Below are positions 56,357-64,000 of a stretch of 64,000 bases of DNA, in pieces. The stretch comes from Actinomadura sp. J1-007. GTDB lineage: Bacteria; Actinomycetota; Actinomycetes; Streptosporangiales; Streptosporangiaceae. Numbering within the stretch: the stretch's first letter is position 1; each line of letters opens with the position of its first letter. A model generated the notes under the pieces. The model was not told the DNA's origin, did no database searches, and worked only from the letters and a program-made list of their open reading frames with translations. Both the position numbers and the translations under genes were made by a program. The stretch is from assembly GCF_009793335.1 (NCBI RefSeq), contig NZ_WING01000001.1, forward strand, positions 7,254,001 through 7,318,000, written 5' to 3'.

Positions 56357-56794
56357 TCAGGACTCGCGGGGAGCCCGTAGGTGCGTGCGCTGGGCGAGTT
56401 CGGCCTCGTCCACCAGGGTCAGCATCGGCTTGCCCGGCTCGCAGAGCATCGTGACGGTGAACCGGACCGGCACGTCGTCGCGGTTGTTGCCGTCCTGGTA
56501 GTGGATGACGTCGCCGCCCGGCTCCCAGAACGCCTCGCCCGCGGGCACCGGCCGGGGCGGCCGTCCCTCGACCTCCAGGAGCATCTCGCCCTCCAGCACG
56601 TACCCGAACGCGGGACCCGAGTGCCGGTGCGGCGGCGTGCCCGGGTCGCCGGGCGGGTACTCGACGACCACGGTCATCGCGTGCGCTGCCGCCGGAATGA
56701 AGGGCGGTTCGGCCTCCTGGAGCATGGTGAGCGCCGTCTGCCATGCGGGCGCCCCGGCCTCCGGCCCGGTGGCCGCGGCATCGGTGTCGGACAT
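56357..56794 (-). CDS. Cupin-domain protein
   Basis: 145 residues with both cupin motifs: HRHSGPAFGYVLEGEMLLEVEGR (motif 1, with its Glu replaced by a variant order) and GEAFWEPGGDVIHYQDGNN (motif 2). It is a metal-binding beta-barrel that may be an isomerase, dioxygenase or binding protein. A strong AAGGAGG lies upstream of ATG 56794. It is in the redox operon. Confidence 0.85.
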   Translation of the reverse strand: MSDTDAAATGPEAGAPAWQTALTMLQEAEPPFIPAAAHAMTVVVEYPPGDPGTPPHRHSGPAFGYVLEGEMLLEVEGRPPRPVPAGEAFWEPGGDVIHYQDGNNRDDVPVRFTVTMLCEPGKPMLTLVDEAELAQRTHLRAPRES

Positions 56795-56840
56795 GGAGGT
56801 ACCTCCTTGGCTCGTGTTCGTACGGTCGCCGGACGCGCCG

Positions 56841-57593
56841 TCAGCGGGCGCCGACGCTCGCGAGCCAGCCGCTGTACTCGATCTCGCCGAGGGTGGCGCC
56901 GTCGCCGGGGACGAGGTCGTGTTCGTGCATCTCGGCGCCGAAGTAGTGCGCGTGCGGGTCGGTGACCACGGTGCGCTTGTCGTCCCAGGCGGCCAGGGCG
57001 TCGCGGAAGAACCCGTCCATCCGGAACCGTTCGGGTCCGGCGATCTCGATCCGCCCGTTCAACGGCGCGCCCACCGCGGTCCGGCCGACCGTCCGGGCGA
57101 CCTCCTCACCCGCGATGGGCTGGAACAGCACCGGTGCCATCCGGACGATGTCGCCGTCGGTCGCCTCGTCGGCGATCCGGCGGGCGAACTCGAAGAACTG
57201 CGTGGCGTGCACGATCGAGAACGGGACGCCCGACTCCTCGATCAGCTTCTCCTGAGCCAGCTTGGCCCGGAAGTAGCCGACGTCGGGCCGCTTCTCGGTG
57301 CCGACCACCGAGAGGGCGACGTGGTGCCCCACCCCGGCCTTCTTCTCCGCGGCCAGCAGGTTGGCGGTCGAGGTCCGGAAGAACTCCAGCACCGCGGCGT
57401 CCTCGAACGACGGCGAGTTGGACACGTCGATCACGACCGACGCGCCCGCCACCGCCTCGTCCAGGCCCTCGCCGGTGAGCGTGTTGACACCGGTGTTCGG
57501 CGAGGCCGGCACCGCCTGGTGGCCGTGCTCGCCGAGCTTGGACACGATCTTCGACCCGATCAGGCCGGTGCCGCCGATGACGACGATTCTCAT
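56841..57593 (-). CDS. NmrA-like NAD(P)-binding protein (atypical SDR)
   Basis: 250 residues: MRIVVIGGTGLIGSKIV gives the GGTGxxG motif. The middle part (SVVGTEKRPDVGYFRAKLAQEKLIEESGVPFSIVHATQFFEF) is typical of NmrA/isoflavone-reductase-like SDRs. GGGAGGG lies before ATG 57593. It is the first gene of the leftward redox operon and is divergent from the LtrA gene. Confidence 0.88.
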   Translation of the reverse strand: MRIVVIGGTGLIGSKIVSKLGEHGHQAVPASPNTGVNTLTGEGLDEAVAGASVVIDVSNSPSFEDAAVLEFFRTSTANLLAAEKKAGVGHHVALSVVGTEKRPDVGYFRAKLAQEKLIEESGVPFSIVHATQFFEFARRIADEATDGDIVRMAPVLFQPIAGEEVARTVGRTAVGAPLNGRIEIAGPERFRMDGFFRDALAAWDDKRTVVTDPHAHYFGAEMHEHDLVPGDGATLGEIEYSGWLASVGAR

Positions 57594-57777
57594 GAGATCC
57601 CTCCCGTTCGCCGGGCTGTCGGTCACCGCCCGGTCGTCAGCTAAGACAGGCGACTCGTCCGCGCTGTGACGGCTCCGGCGAAAATGTGCGGCAGGCGGCC
57701 GGATCGGGCGTTGGCCGTAACAAACGGGGGCACTGCCCGGTCATCGCTTCCAGACCAACCCATGCGACGACGGGAGC

Positions 57778-59015
57778 GTGACCGTGCCGCCATCAGGTGC
57801 CGTGTGCCGGGTCCGGGTCCGGATGAGGCCGCGCGAGATCGACGAGCCGCACCGCACCGCGAGCCAACTGGAGCTGCTGTTCGATCTCACCTTCGTGGTG
57901 GCGGTCGCGGCCGTCACCGCGCGGTTCGCGCACGACATCGCCGACGGGAACGCCGTGGCCGGGCTGGTCCCCTTCCTCCAGGTCTTCTTCGCGGTGTGGT
58001 GGGCGTGGATGAACTTCACCTGGTTCGCCTCGTCCTACGACACCGACGACGTCGCCTACCGGTTGCTGACCATGGTGCAGATGGCGGGCGTCCTGGTCCT
58101 CGCCGCAGGTGTCCCGGCCGCGGCCGGCCGCTCCGACTACCGTGCCGTCGCGATCGGCTACCTCATCATGCGGACCGCCCTCGTCGCGCAGTGGCTGCGG
58201 GCCGGCAGGGAGGATCCGGCGGGCCGCCGCACCGCCTTGCGGTACGCCCTCGGCATCACCGTCGCGCAGGCGGGCTGGATCCTCTGGCTCGTCTCGGCGG
58301 AGGCGGGCATCCTGACCTCTACGGCTCAGGTCCCGTTCTTCGTCGTCCTTGCCTTCCTGGAGCTCGCGGTGCCGCGGTGGGCGGAGCGGACCAGTCCCAC
58401 CACCTGGCACCCGCACCACATCGCCGAACGCTACGGCCTGTTCACGATCATTCTCTTCGGGGAGAGCGTCCTCGCCGCGTCGAACGCGGTCGCCCGGGGC
58501 TGGACGAGGCGGACGTCAACCACCGGCTCGTCGTCATCGCCGGTTCCGGCCTCGTCCTGCTGTTCGCCCTCTGGTGGCTCTACTTCCTCGTCCCCGCAGG
58601 CACGAGCCTCAACGACCGCCGCCACCTCTCCTACCGGTGGGGCTACGGTCACTACGGCATCTTCGCGAGCCTCGCCGCGCTCGGCGCCGGGCTTGAGGTC
58701 GCAGTCGAGCAGACGGCACACGACCTCAAGGCGTCACCTCTCACCGTCTGCTACGCCGTCGCGATCCCAGCCGCGCTGTACGTCCTGCTGCTCTGGAGGG
58801 TCCACATGCCCATCCTGGGCGCGCCCGTCCTGCGTCCCGCGGTGGTGCTCTGCGGAACCGCCGCCATCGTCCTCCTGCCCCCGGCGGCCGCCCAGACCGG
58901 AGTGGTCACGGTCGTCGCGTCGATCAGCGCCATCTGCGTCGTGATGACCGTCCTTACCCTCGTCCGGAACAGGGACGCGTCCCCTGAACGGACACCGATC
59001 GCGGACCCGCCGTAA
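57778..59015 (+). CDS. Low-temperature-requirement A (LtrA) family membrane protein (one-base frameshift)
   Basis: About 412 residues with 10-12 membrane helices. It starts with the family block EIDEPHRTASQLELLFDLTFVVAVAAV and has WWAWMNFTWFASSYDTDDVAYRLLTM and AERYGLFTIILFGESVLAAS. The frame is lost at the G-run 58496-58499; one added base gives ARGLDEADVNHRLVVIAGSG and the remaining helices. Start GTG 57778 or 57784, the latter better spaced from GGGAG. Function in bacteria is poorly known. Confidence 0.88.
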
Positions 59016-59197
59016 CCGTGACGCGCGCGGGCCGCGACCGCATGGGCGACCGACCACATTCCTGTGAAGACCCTTCGTGGCGCAGCGCCTATCTGAAGTG
59101 CCGCGTGCAACCGGGCTGGGGATTGCACTGTCACGGACGAGAAAGCTGCCCTGTCTCTTCTGGAGGACCGATCACCCGTTCCACGAAGGAGCAAGCC

Positions 59198-59440
59198 GTG
59201 CGATCACCTGACGAAGGCAGCGAGCTCAGCTTCGAGCAGGACATCAAGCCCCTGTTCCGGTCGAAGGACCGCGACGCGATGCTGGCCTACTTCGACCTGT
59301 TCGATCACGCCGATGTCGCCGAGCACGCCGATGCCATCATCGGTTCCCTGCTGAGCGGACACATGCCCTGCGACGGCGGGTGGCCCGAGGCGCACCTGGA
59401 GAGGCTCCAGCGGTGGATCGACATGGGCAAGCCCGCCTAA
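59198..59440 (+). CDS. 80-residue protein, 'SFEQDIKPLFR' family
   Basis: SPDEGSELSFEQDIKPLFRS, then KDRDAMLAYFDLFDHADVAEHADAII, then MPCDGGWPEAHLERLQRWIDMG. The family is common as small proteins in actinobacteria and resembles the end of cytochrome-c-like proteins (DI.PLF.......M), but no CxxCH haem site is present. GTG 59198 has AAGGAG seven bases upstream. Confidence 0.75.
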   Translation: MRSPDEGSELSFEQDIKPLFRSKDRDAMLAYFDLFDHADVAEHADAIIGSLLSGHMPCDGGWPEAHLERLQRWIDMGKPA

Positions 59441-59999
59441 GACGTTGTCTCATCCAAAGAGTCGGTCATGCGCCCCAAGAGCATTCCGGCAGCCGGGCAG
59501 AGAGCAGCGGTCCGCCCCAGCCGCGGACGCAGGAGGGAAAACGGCACTACTCCAATGCTCCAGCACTGCTGATCCCACAAACCGGGGCCTGCCCTCTTGA
59601 ACCGGAGGGCAGACCCCGGCCCGGATTATCTGACGAGAACCGGCTCCCCGTTGGACGGCCCTCACGGCCGCGTTTCCTCAACTGGCCTGGACGATGGTCA
59701 GCTCTGGCCGATCCCGCAACGCCGACTCCCCATCCGGACGTTCTAGGCCCGGACGGCTGTCAGAAAGTGAGTAGCTGAAAAGATGCCCAGCGACGGCAGA
59801 GGCCTAATGCTCGGCACGGACACCGAGCCGGTCCGGCTGCCCTCTCAGGAGGCGCCCATTCTGCCCTCCGTCCGAGACGGCTTCTTCCTGGTCATCAACT
59901 AGTCCCTGAACGGCCATGTGGCCTCACGCCACAGAACCAGACAAGTCCGGGGCGGGCCCCGAACACCCAGATGTCCAAGGCCCGCTCCGGGCTCGTGCC
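59441..59999. other. 559-base gap with a terminator, no gene seen
   Basis: Besides the hairpin at 59582-59619 I find no coding frame with normal character. Codon pattern and base composition are irregular, as in decayed sequence. Confidence 0.5.
59582..59619. terminator. Bidirectional-type hairpin terminator
   Basis: A 15-bp stem with one mismatch (CCGGGGCCTGCCCTC / GAGGGCAGACCCCGG) and an 8-base loop, about 140 bases past the 80-residue gene. Confidence 0.6.
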
Positions 60000-60448
60000 C
60001 TAACCGCCTGCCGACCAAAACTGCAACAAGACCGTCACCACCGGCTCGGGCCACTCCCAGTCCGGAGTGCCCGGCGCGGCCGGCGGCTCAGGCTCCTCCC
60101 GTACGGCCACCCGCACCCGATAACGGCCCGGTGCGGGAAGCGTGAACAAGGACTGAACCCCGCGTCGACCTGGTCAGCGCCGATCCGCCCCGTCGACATC
60201 TGCAACTCGATCACCTCACTGCGCTGCCATTCCCTTTCATCAAAGGCTGCTACGTCATCCCACACCTCAAAGTGCAGCGTGGCGTGCAGAGCGTCCTCTT
60301 CCGTCCGCAGGAACACCCGCGACTCACCGACATTGAGCCACGACTCCAAAGCGACCCGGCCCCGAAGATCAGCGGCCCCGTCCATGATTCCCACCAGATG
60401 ACGCGCAACGATCACCTCGGCCTGGTCAGCCGACAGCAAACCAGCCAC
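60000..60448 (-). CDS. Conserved hypothetical protein (one-base frameshift)
   Basis: About 149 residues after correction. The first part (AGLLSADQAEVIVARHLVG, LHATLHFEVWDDVAAFD) is intact. At the C-run 60158-60161 one base is missing; adding it gives VQSLFTLPAPGRYRVRVAVRE, then DWEWPEPVVTVLLQFWSAGG and a stop at 60000. Such proteins, with a beta-sandwich end, are frequent in actinomycetes with no known role. GGGAGG stands before GTG 60448. Confidence 0.7.
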
Positions 60449-61143
60449 CGCAGCACCTCCCGCCGTGCGATCTGTCTCTCGTTCATTGTGAACTTAAGAA
60501 CGCCCCTAGTGGGCCGGAAAAGCCCCGTCGCTGCTCATGTTGATTACGCTTGCCCGCCGCCTGGTGCGCTAGTCATCTCGACGCCAGGAGGCACGGGGCC
60601 GCTTTGCCCGTCTCGGACTGGGGCCCGAGTTCTACCCTCACGCGGACGGACTCAAGGAGCGATACACGCGCGGATCGTAACCCGGCTTTGGCGTTGGGCC
60701 AACTCTTCGGCCGGCCTGTCCCGAGCTTCTCTCGCGGCCGTTAACTGTGCCGCCCGCTGAGCCGTGACCTGGCGTAAAGCGGCTGTGATGGAGACGACTT
60801 GGACGAAGCGCTGTGCTCCTTGGGTGAATCCTTCGGCGATCGGATCGGGGTGGTGTTCGGACATTCGATCTCCAGGAGTACGAGGCCCGGCGGCGAGTCG
60901 TGGCCAACCAGATTCGCAGCGGCTGGGACGCGGCCAAGGCCGCCTTCCCGCCGGAGGAGGTGGAGTCCACGGCGGAGTCCAGCGGGCCCTTCCCCGACAG
61001 TGCGGACGCCGCGTTCACCGCTGCCAGCACCTACGCGCTCAATCCGCCGCCAGTCGGTAGGATCTGCCGATTGAGCGAATCGCCCGCGCCCAGCTCGAGA
61101 GCGAGGCCAGAGGGCGACTGCGCCGCCGAGGACGGATGATGGT
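60449..61143. other. 695-base gap with a possible coding scrap
   Basis: About 60864-61050, plus strand, one frame reads FDLQEYEARRRVVANQIRSG, then WDAAKAAFPPEEVEST and ADAAFTAASTYALNPPP, without a start or a proper end. It looks like the remnant of a real gene of unknown family. Nothing else is seen. Confidence 0.35.
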
Positions 61144-61405
61144 TCAGTCTGCCTGGTGGCGGAGTTTGGCCCGTGCGTGGTGGAGGCTGACCCGGACGCT
61201 GTTGGGCGTGATCCCCAGGATGTCGGCGATATCAGCAGGCGTTTATCCGTCATAACGGAGGGTGAGCGCACGCGTCTGCTGTGGGGGCAGACTCGCGAGG
61301 GTTTCGCGGACGATCATCGTCTCGGGTCCATCATTGCCGGCGGACAGGTACTCGTTGGGAAGGTGCAGGTCCGCCTCTCGGGTGACCGTCAACCAATGGC
61401 GACGA
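61144..61405 (-). pseudogene. ECF sigma-factor C-terminus with internal stop codon
   Basis: Read leftward: RHWLTVTREADLHLPNEYLS, then ETLASLPPQQTRALTLRYDG, a TAA stop at 61243-61245, then TPADIADILGITPNSVRVSL and HHARAKLRHQAD before the true stop at 61144. This is sigma region 4 with its HTH. A single-base change of a Tyr codon (TAC/TAT) to TAA explains the stop, since Y-T-P is usual at this place. Region 2 is gone, and the piece abuts the 3' end of the propeller gene. Confidence 0.75.
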
Positions 61406-62482
61406 CGACGAGTTGTTCCTCACCCTCATCGGTGATGTAAGCGCGCCGACCGTCGGGTGAAAGGGTCATGCCGGTCGTATCCCTGCCCACCGTGGTGCTT
61501 GCGATCGCCTTGCCGGAGGCGGTGTCGATGACCTGGAGCATGCCTGATTCATTGAGCACATAGATGCGGCGTCCATCAGGTGCCAAGGCCAGGCCAGTAC
61601 TGCGCCCCTGGACGGAAAGCGTGCCGGTCACGGAACCGGCGGCCGGATCGACCACCGACACGACGTTCGGAACGCCCTGTGCCCGAGGGAAGTGGCTCGT
61701 GTAAATGCGGCGCCCGTCGGGCGCCATCTCAAGAGCGAATATGCCGCCGTGGTTCACCGGAATCTTCGCGGTGACGCGCTTGCGGGCCAGGTCGACCGCG
61801 AGGATGTCGACTTTGGTCGGATCAACGTCGGCTCTCAGGGAGGAGCTCGGGACGTAGGCGGTGCGTTCGTCTCGGGACAGGGCAAGCGTGTTGTGGTGGC
61901 CCGTCGGAAGCTGCACTCGGCCCGCCAACCTTCCCCGCTGAGCGTCGATGCGTGCCAGACCGCCTCCCGTGTTCACCGTGTAGAGGCTCCGGCCATCGGC
62001 CGATACGATCAGGTCACTGAGAGGCCCCCTTCGACACCGATATTGGCGGACACGGTTCGCGTGGCGGTGTCCACGATCGCCACCAGACCGTCTTGCAGGT
62101 CGGTGTTCCCCGCGACATAAGCCTGGTGCCCCTGCGGACTGAACCTGATGAACGCGGGATTGCCGGAGAACGGAACGGTGGCGGTCACCTTGTTTTGAGT
62201 CAGGTCGACCACGGACACGTCCTGCTGACCGGCCGTGTAGGCATATCGGCCGTCCGGTGTGATCGCCACGGATTTCGGAACCTTGCCGACGTCGACCTTG
62301 GCGATCACCTTGAGGCGCGGTGCCGCGTCGCCCTTGCCATGCTCACTACCACCCGACCCGCAACCCGTCGAAGCAAGGGAAAGCGCCCCGGCCAGGGCGC
62401 AGGAAAAGAGAAGCCGCTTCCGTCCGGCACGGTTATCGACTCCGTTCCCATGACGTCCTTTGCTCCGCCCGGACACCATCAT
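61389..62482 (-). CDS. Beta-propeller (YVTN-type) lipoprotein (one-base frameshift)
   Basis: About 364 residues. Lipoprotein signal LLFSCALAGALSLASTGC, then seven-bladed propeller repeats with the YVTN-like pattern (VPKSVAITPDGRYAYTAGQQ, STGLALAPDGRRIYVLNES, TTGMTLSPDGRRAYITDEG). The frame is lost at the C-run 62025-62029; one base more joins NIGVEGG to PLSDLIVSADGRSLYTVNTGG. GGGAG lies before ATG 62482. It is expected on the outer face of the membrane, binding an unknown partner. Confidence 0.85.
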
Positions 62483-62882
62483 GATTGGGGTCTCCCTCAC
62501 GTCGGCTGCGGGAGCCCAATCATGCCCGACTCCCCGGGGGACGGATCCCGACGAGACTGAACGCCCCCGCGTCGGCGGCCGCCGTTCCCCAAGAACCGGT
62601 CTGCTGCCCGGACGTACAGTGCACACGACTCCGAACTTCGACGGACCCCGCGTACGCGAGCGGCCTCGCGGCTACGTGTCATAGAACGATCGTCGGTGAG
62701 ATGCCCGCATAGATGTCCCGTCGTGGGCGGGCTCGCCCAGGTCAGTTCGTCTCATAACCCGTGGGCGGAGTTCGCAGTACCTCACGGGATGGGCCGGGGA
62801 CGTCCACTCCCGGCTCGCCCTGGCCGGGGTCGGGCCCTATGCCGGGGTGTGAACGCTACGCCGCCGCGCGGTTCGCCCTGTT
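62483..62882. other. 400-base gap, no gene seen
   Basis: Holds the promoter of the leftward lipoprotein gene. No clear feature otherwise. Confidence 0.5.
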
Positions 62883-63332
62883 GTGGCCGACCGGCAGCGG
62901 CCCCTACCGCGAGCGTCGTTGACTGCTCGGTCATGGCGAGTCGGGTGTGGGCTGGAGTCGGTGCGGCGGCGCTGGGTGGGCGTGCGTGAACGGCGGGGTG
63001 GGCGGGCGTTGTGGGTGCGCTCCGCTGGCGGCGGGGTTCTGGATGCTGGCGCGCCGGGTGCGGCGGGTGCGGCGGTGTTGGCGGTCTGGGTGACGGCCGT
63101 GTGGCTGCTGGAGGTCGCCGACGACGCACTGGCCGCCGAGTGCGCGAAGGCCCGGGTGGAGGCGGTGCGGACCGGGCTGGCCGCCGGTGGCGGCGTCGCG
63201 GTCGCGGTCGGGCTGATGCTCGCCTTCCGGCGTCAACGCCACGCCGGGTTGGCCACCGCGCTGGGCGAGTTGGACGCCGCCGTTCGATCCGTCCTCAGGG
63301 CCTGGCCGCCTGGTCGGCCGATGGGACGATGA
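62883..63332 (+). CDS. Possible small two-TM membrane protein or remnant
   Basis: The last ~85 residues look real: GAAVLAVWVTAVWLLEV (TM), ECAKARVEAVRTGLAAGGGVAVAVGLMLAF (TM), then RRQRHAGLATALGELDAA. This helix pair, with VRTG before the second helix, is like the membrane anchor at the start of some actinobacterial pentapeptide-repeat proteins. The first ~60 residues are arginine-rich and probably not coding. Real start unknown. Confidence 0.35.
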   Translation: MADRQRPLPRASLTARSWRVGCGLESVRRRWVGVRERRGGRALWVRSAGGGVLDAGAPGAAGAAVLAVWVTAVWLLEVADDALAAECAKARVEAVRTGLAAGGGVAVAVGLMLAFRRQRHAGLATALGELDAAVRSVLRAWPPGRPMGR

Positions 63333-63412
63333 TGCTTTCGTGGGGATCGCCTGGCTGGCGCTGCGTGGTGGGGATGCCGTCACACATCCGGCATTTACTT
63401 GGGGCTCCTTGC

Positions 63413-63928
63413 TTATGGCCGCCCGTCTTGTGGTCGCGTGGGATGTGGTGCGGGAAGTGGGAGGGCCAGGGCCGTCTTGATGGTGTCGAAGACGACCAGG
63501 GTCTCGTACCGCTTGATGTTGTCGTCGGCCTTGAACAGGCGGTCGCCGAGCCGGCCGCAGTCGCGCATGCTCCGTGCGGCCAGCACGACGACGTAGTCCC
63601 AGGGGCCCGCGACCCGGTAGCACTGCTGGACCTGCGGGTCGGCGCGCATCCGTTCGGAGAAGGCGCGGTGGTGCTCGAACGATTCCTGGTCGAAGGTCAC
63701 CAGGACCGTGGCCAGGACGGTGGGGCCGAGGCGGTGCGGGTCGAGGACGGCGACCTGCCTGGTGATGAGGCCGTCCTTGCGGTAGCGGGCGATCCGCCGC
63801 TGGACGGCGCTGGGTGAGAGCCCGATCTGTTCGCCGAGGTCGTGCAGGGTGCGTCCGGCGTCGTGTTGGAGCAGGTCCAGGAGCTGCACGTCGATCTCGT
63901 CCAGGCGCGGCGGCGGCGATTCGGGCAT
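63413..63928 (-). CDS. Lrp/AsnC-family regulator
   Basis: 171 residues. N-terminal HTH (LDEIDVQLLDLLQHDAGRTLHDLGEQIGLSPSAVQRRIARY) and a C-terminal RAM ligand domain (VLATVLVTFDQESFEHHRAF, YRVAGPWDYVVVLAARSM). It senses an amino acid or related effector and binds as octamers or dimers. A Pro-rich tail follows. It probably controls a gene outside the right edge. Confidence 0.93.
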   Translation of the reverse strand: MPESPPPRLDEIDVQLLDLLQHDAGRTLHDLGEQIGLSPSAVQRRIARYRKDGLITRQVAVLDPHRLGPTVLATVLVTFDQESFEHHRAFSERMRADPQVQQCYRVAGPWDYVVVLAARSMRDCGRLGDRLFKADDNIKRYETLVVFDTIKTALALPLPAPHPTRPQDGRP

Positions 63929-63933
63929 GCAAG

Positions 63934-63963
63934 ATTATTGCGCCGCGGCGGGATAATTCTCAA
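63934..63963 (-). promoter_or_regulatory. Predicted promoter giving a leaderless Lrp transcript
   Basis: Read leftward: TTGAGA (63963-63958), an 18-base spacer, AATAAT (63939-63934), and only five bases to the ATG. Transcription would start at or next to the start codon, which fits the missing ribosome site. Confidence 0.5.
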
Positions 63964-64000
63964 TCGCTTCGATCGGGAGTTCGATTAGCGTCAGCCGGGT

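Noticed and set aside
1..64000. tRNA, rRNA, complete insertion sequence, phage or CRISPR array
   Set aside because: Looked for on both strands; nothing supportable by eye. A tRNAscan or ISfinder search could still find something small.

Overview
The window is high-GC (roughly 70% by eye) actinobacterial chromosome. Gene style (ATGA-overlapping operons, GTG starts, LAL-type LuxR regulators, ECF sigma factors with SnoaL tails, ROK and Lrp regulators, a Cy-A-PCP NRPS) fits a filamentous actinomycete; Actinomadura or a related Thermomonosporaceae genus is my guess. I see no rRNA, tRNA, CRISPR array or complete insertion sequence.

Layout. 1-4575: a divergent TetR regulator and a four-gene coupled operon (esterase, SDR, diiron protein, Baeyer-Villiger-type monooxygenase) that recalls the mycobacterial mymA locus. 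5020-10556: a FtsX/MacB-type ABC exporter facing a two-component system. 10.6-13.4 kb: small unrecognised membrane or zinc-ribbon genes. 14.0-22.6 kb: a compact natural-product locus with a histidine decarboxylase, amidohydrolase, class III aminotransferase, one-module Cy-A-PCP NRPS and type II thioesterase, followed by a hemopexin-repeat protein built from a recent 336-bp duplication. 25.2-36.0 kb: a catabolic locus with a ROK regulator, an MDR oxidoreductase, a Liv-type ABC importer with fused permease, both subunits of a C-glycoside-deglycosidase-like enzyme and a GMC oxidase, very probably for C-glycosides or related sugars. 36.3-38.6 kb: a cobalamin riboswitch reading into gutted remnants of a FecB/FecCD importer, then an intact FhuF-like gene. 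38.9-45.6 kb: an SDR and two tandem LAL regulators. 46-51.2 kb: two alpha/beta hydrolases, an FAD disulfide oxidoreductase with a STAS protein, and an ECF sigma factor; three of these units share the same upstream element. 51.7-57.6 kb: a redox operon (NmrA-like SDR, cupin, methyltransferase, 78-aa acidic peptide, ferritin-like/CDGSH/Fer4_19/CDGSH protein, fumarate-reductase-like flavoprotein). 57.8-64 kb: LtrA, small genes, a mutated sigma factor, a propeller lipoprotein and an Lrp regulator.

An overriding observation is that at least eleven otherwise intact genes or gene parts are each broken by loss of exactly one base, nearly always in a short G or C run. No insertions were found. This looks like systematic sequence error, so those genes are annotated across the shift as probably functional. 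Separately, some loci are true wrecks: the B12-type importer, two sigma-factor remnants, an SDR fragment and a possible transposase fragment.

The best candidates for undescribed biology are the histamine/thiazoline-like NRPS locus with its hemopexin neighbour, the CDGSH/ferritin redox operon with its small acidic peptide, and the promoter-like element shared by three operons.
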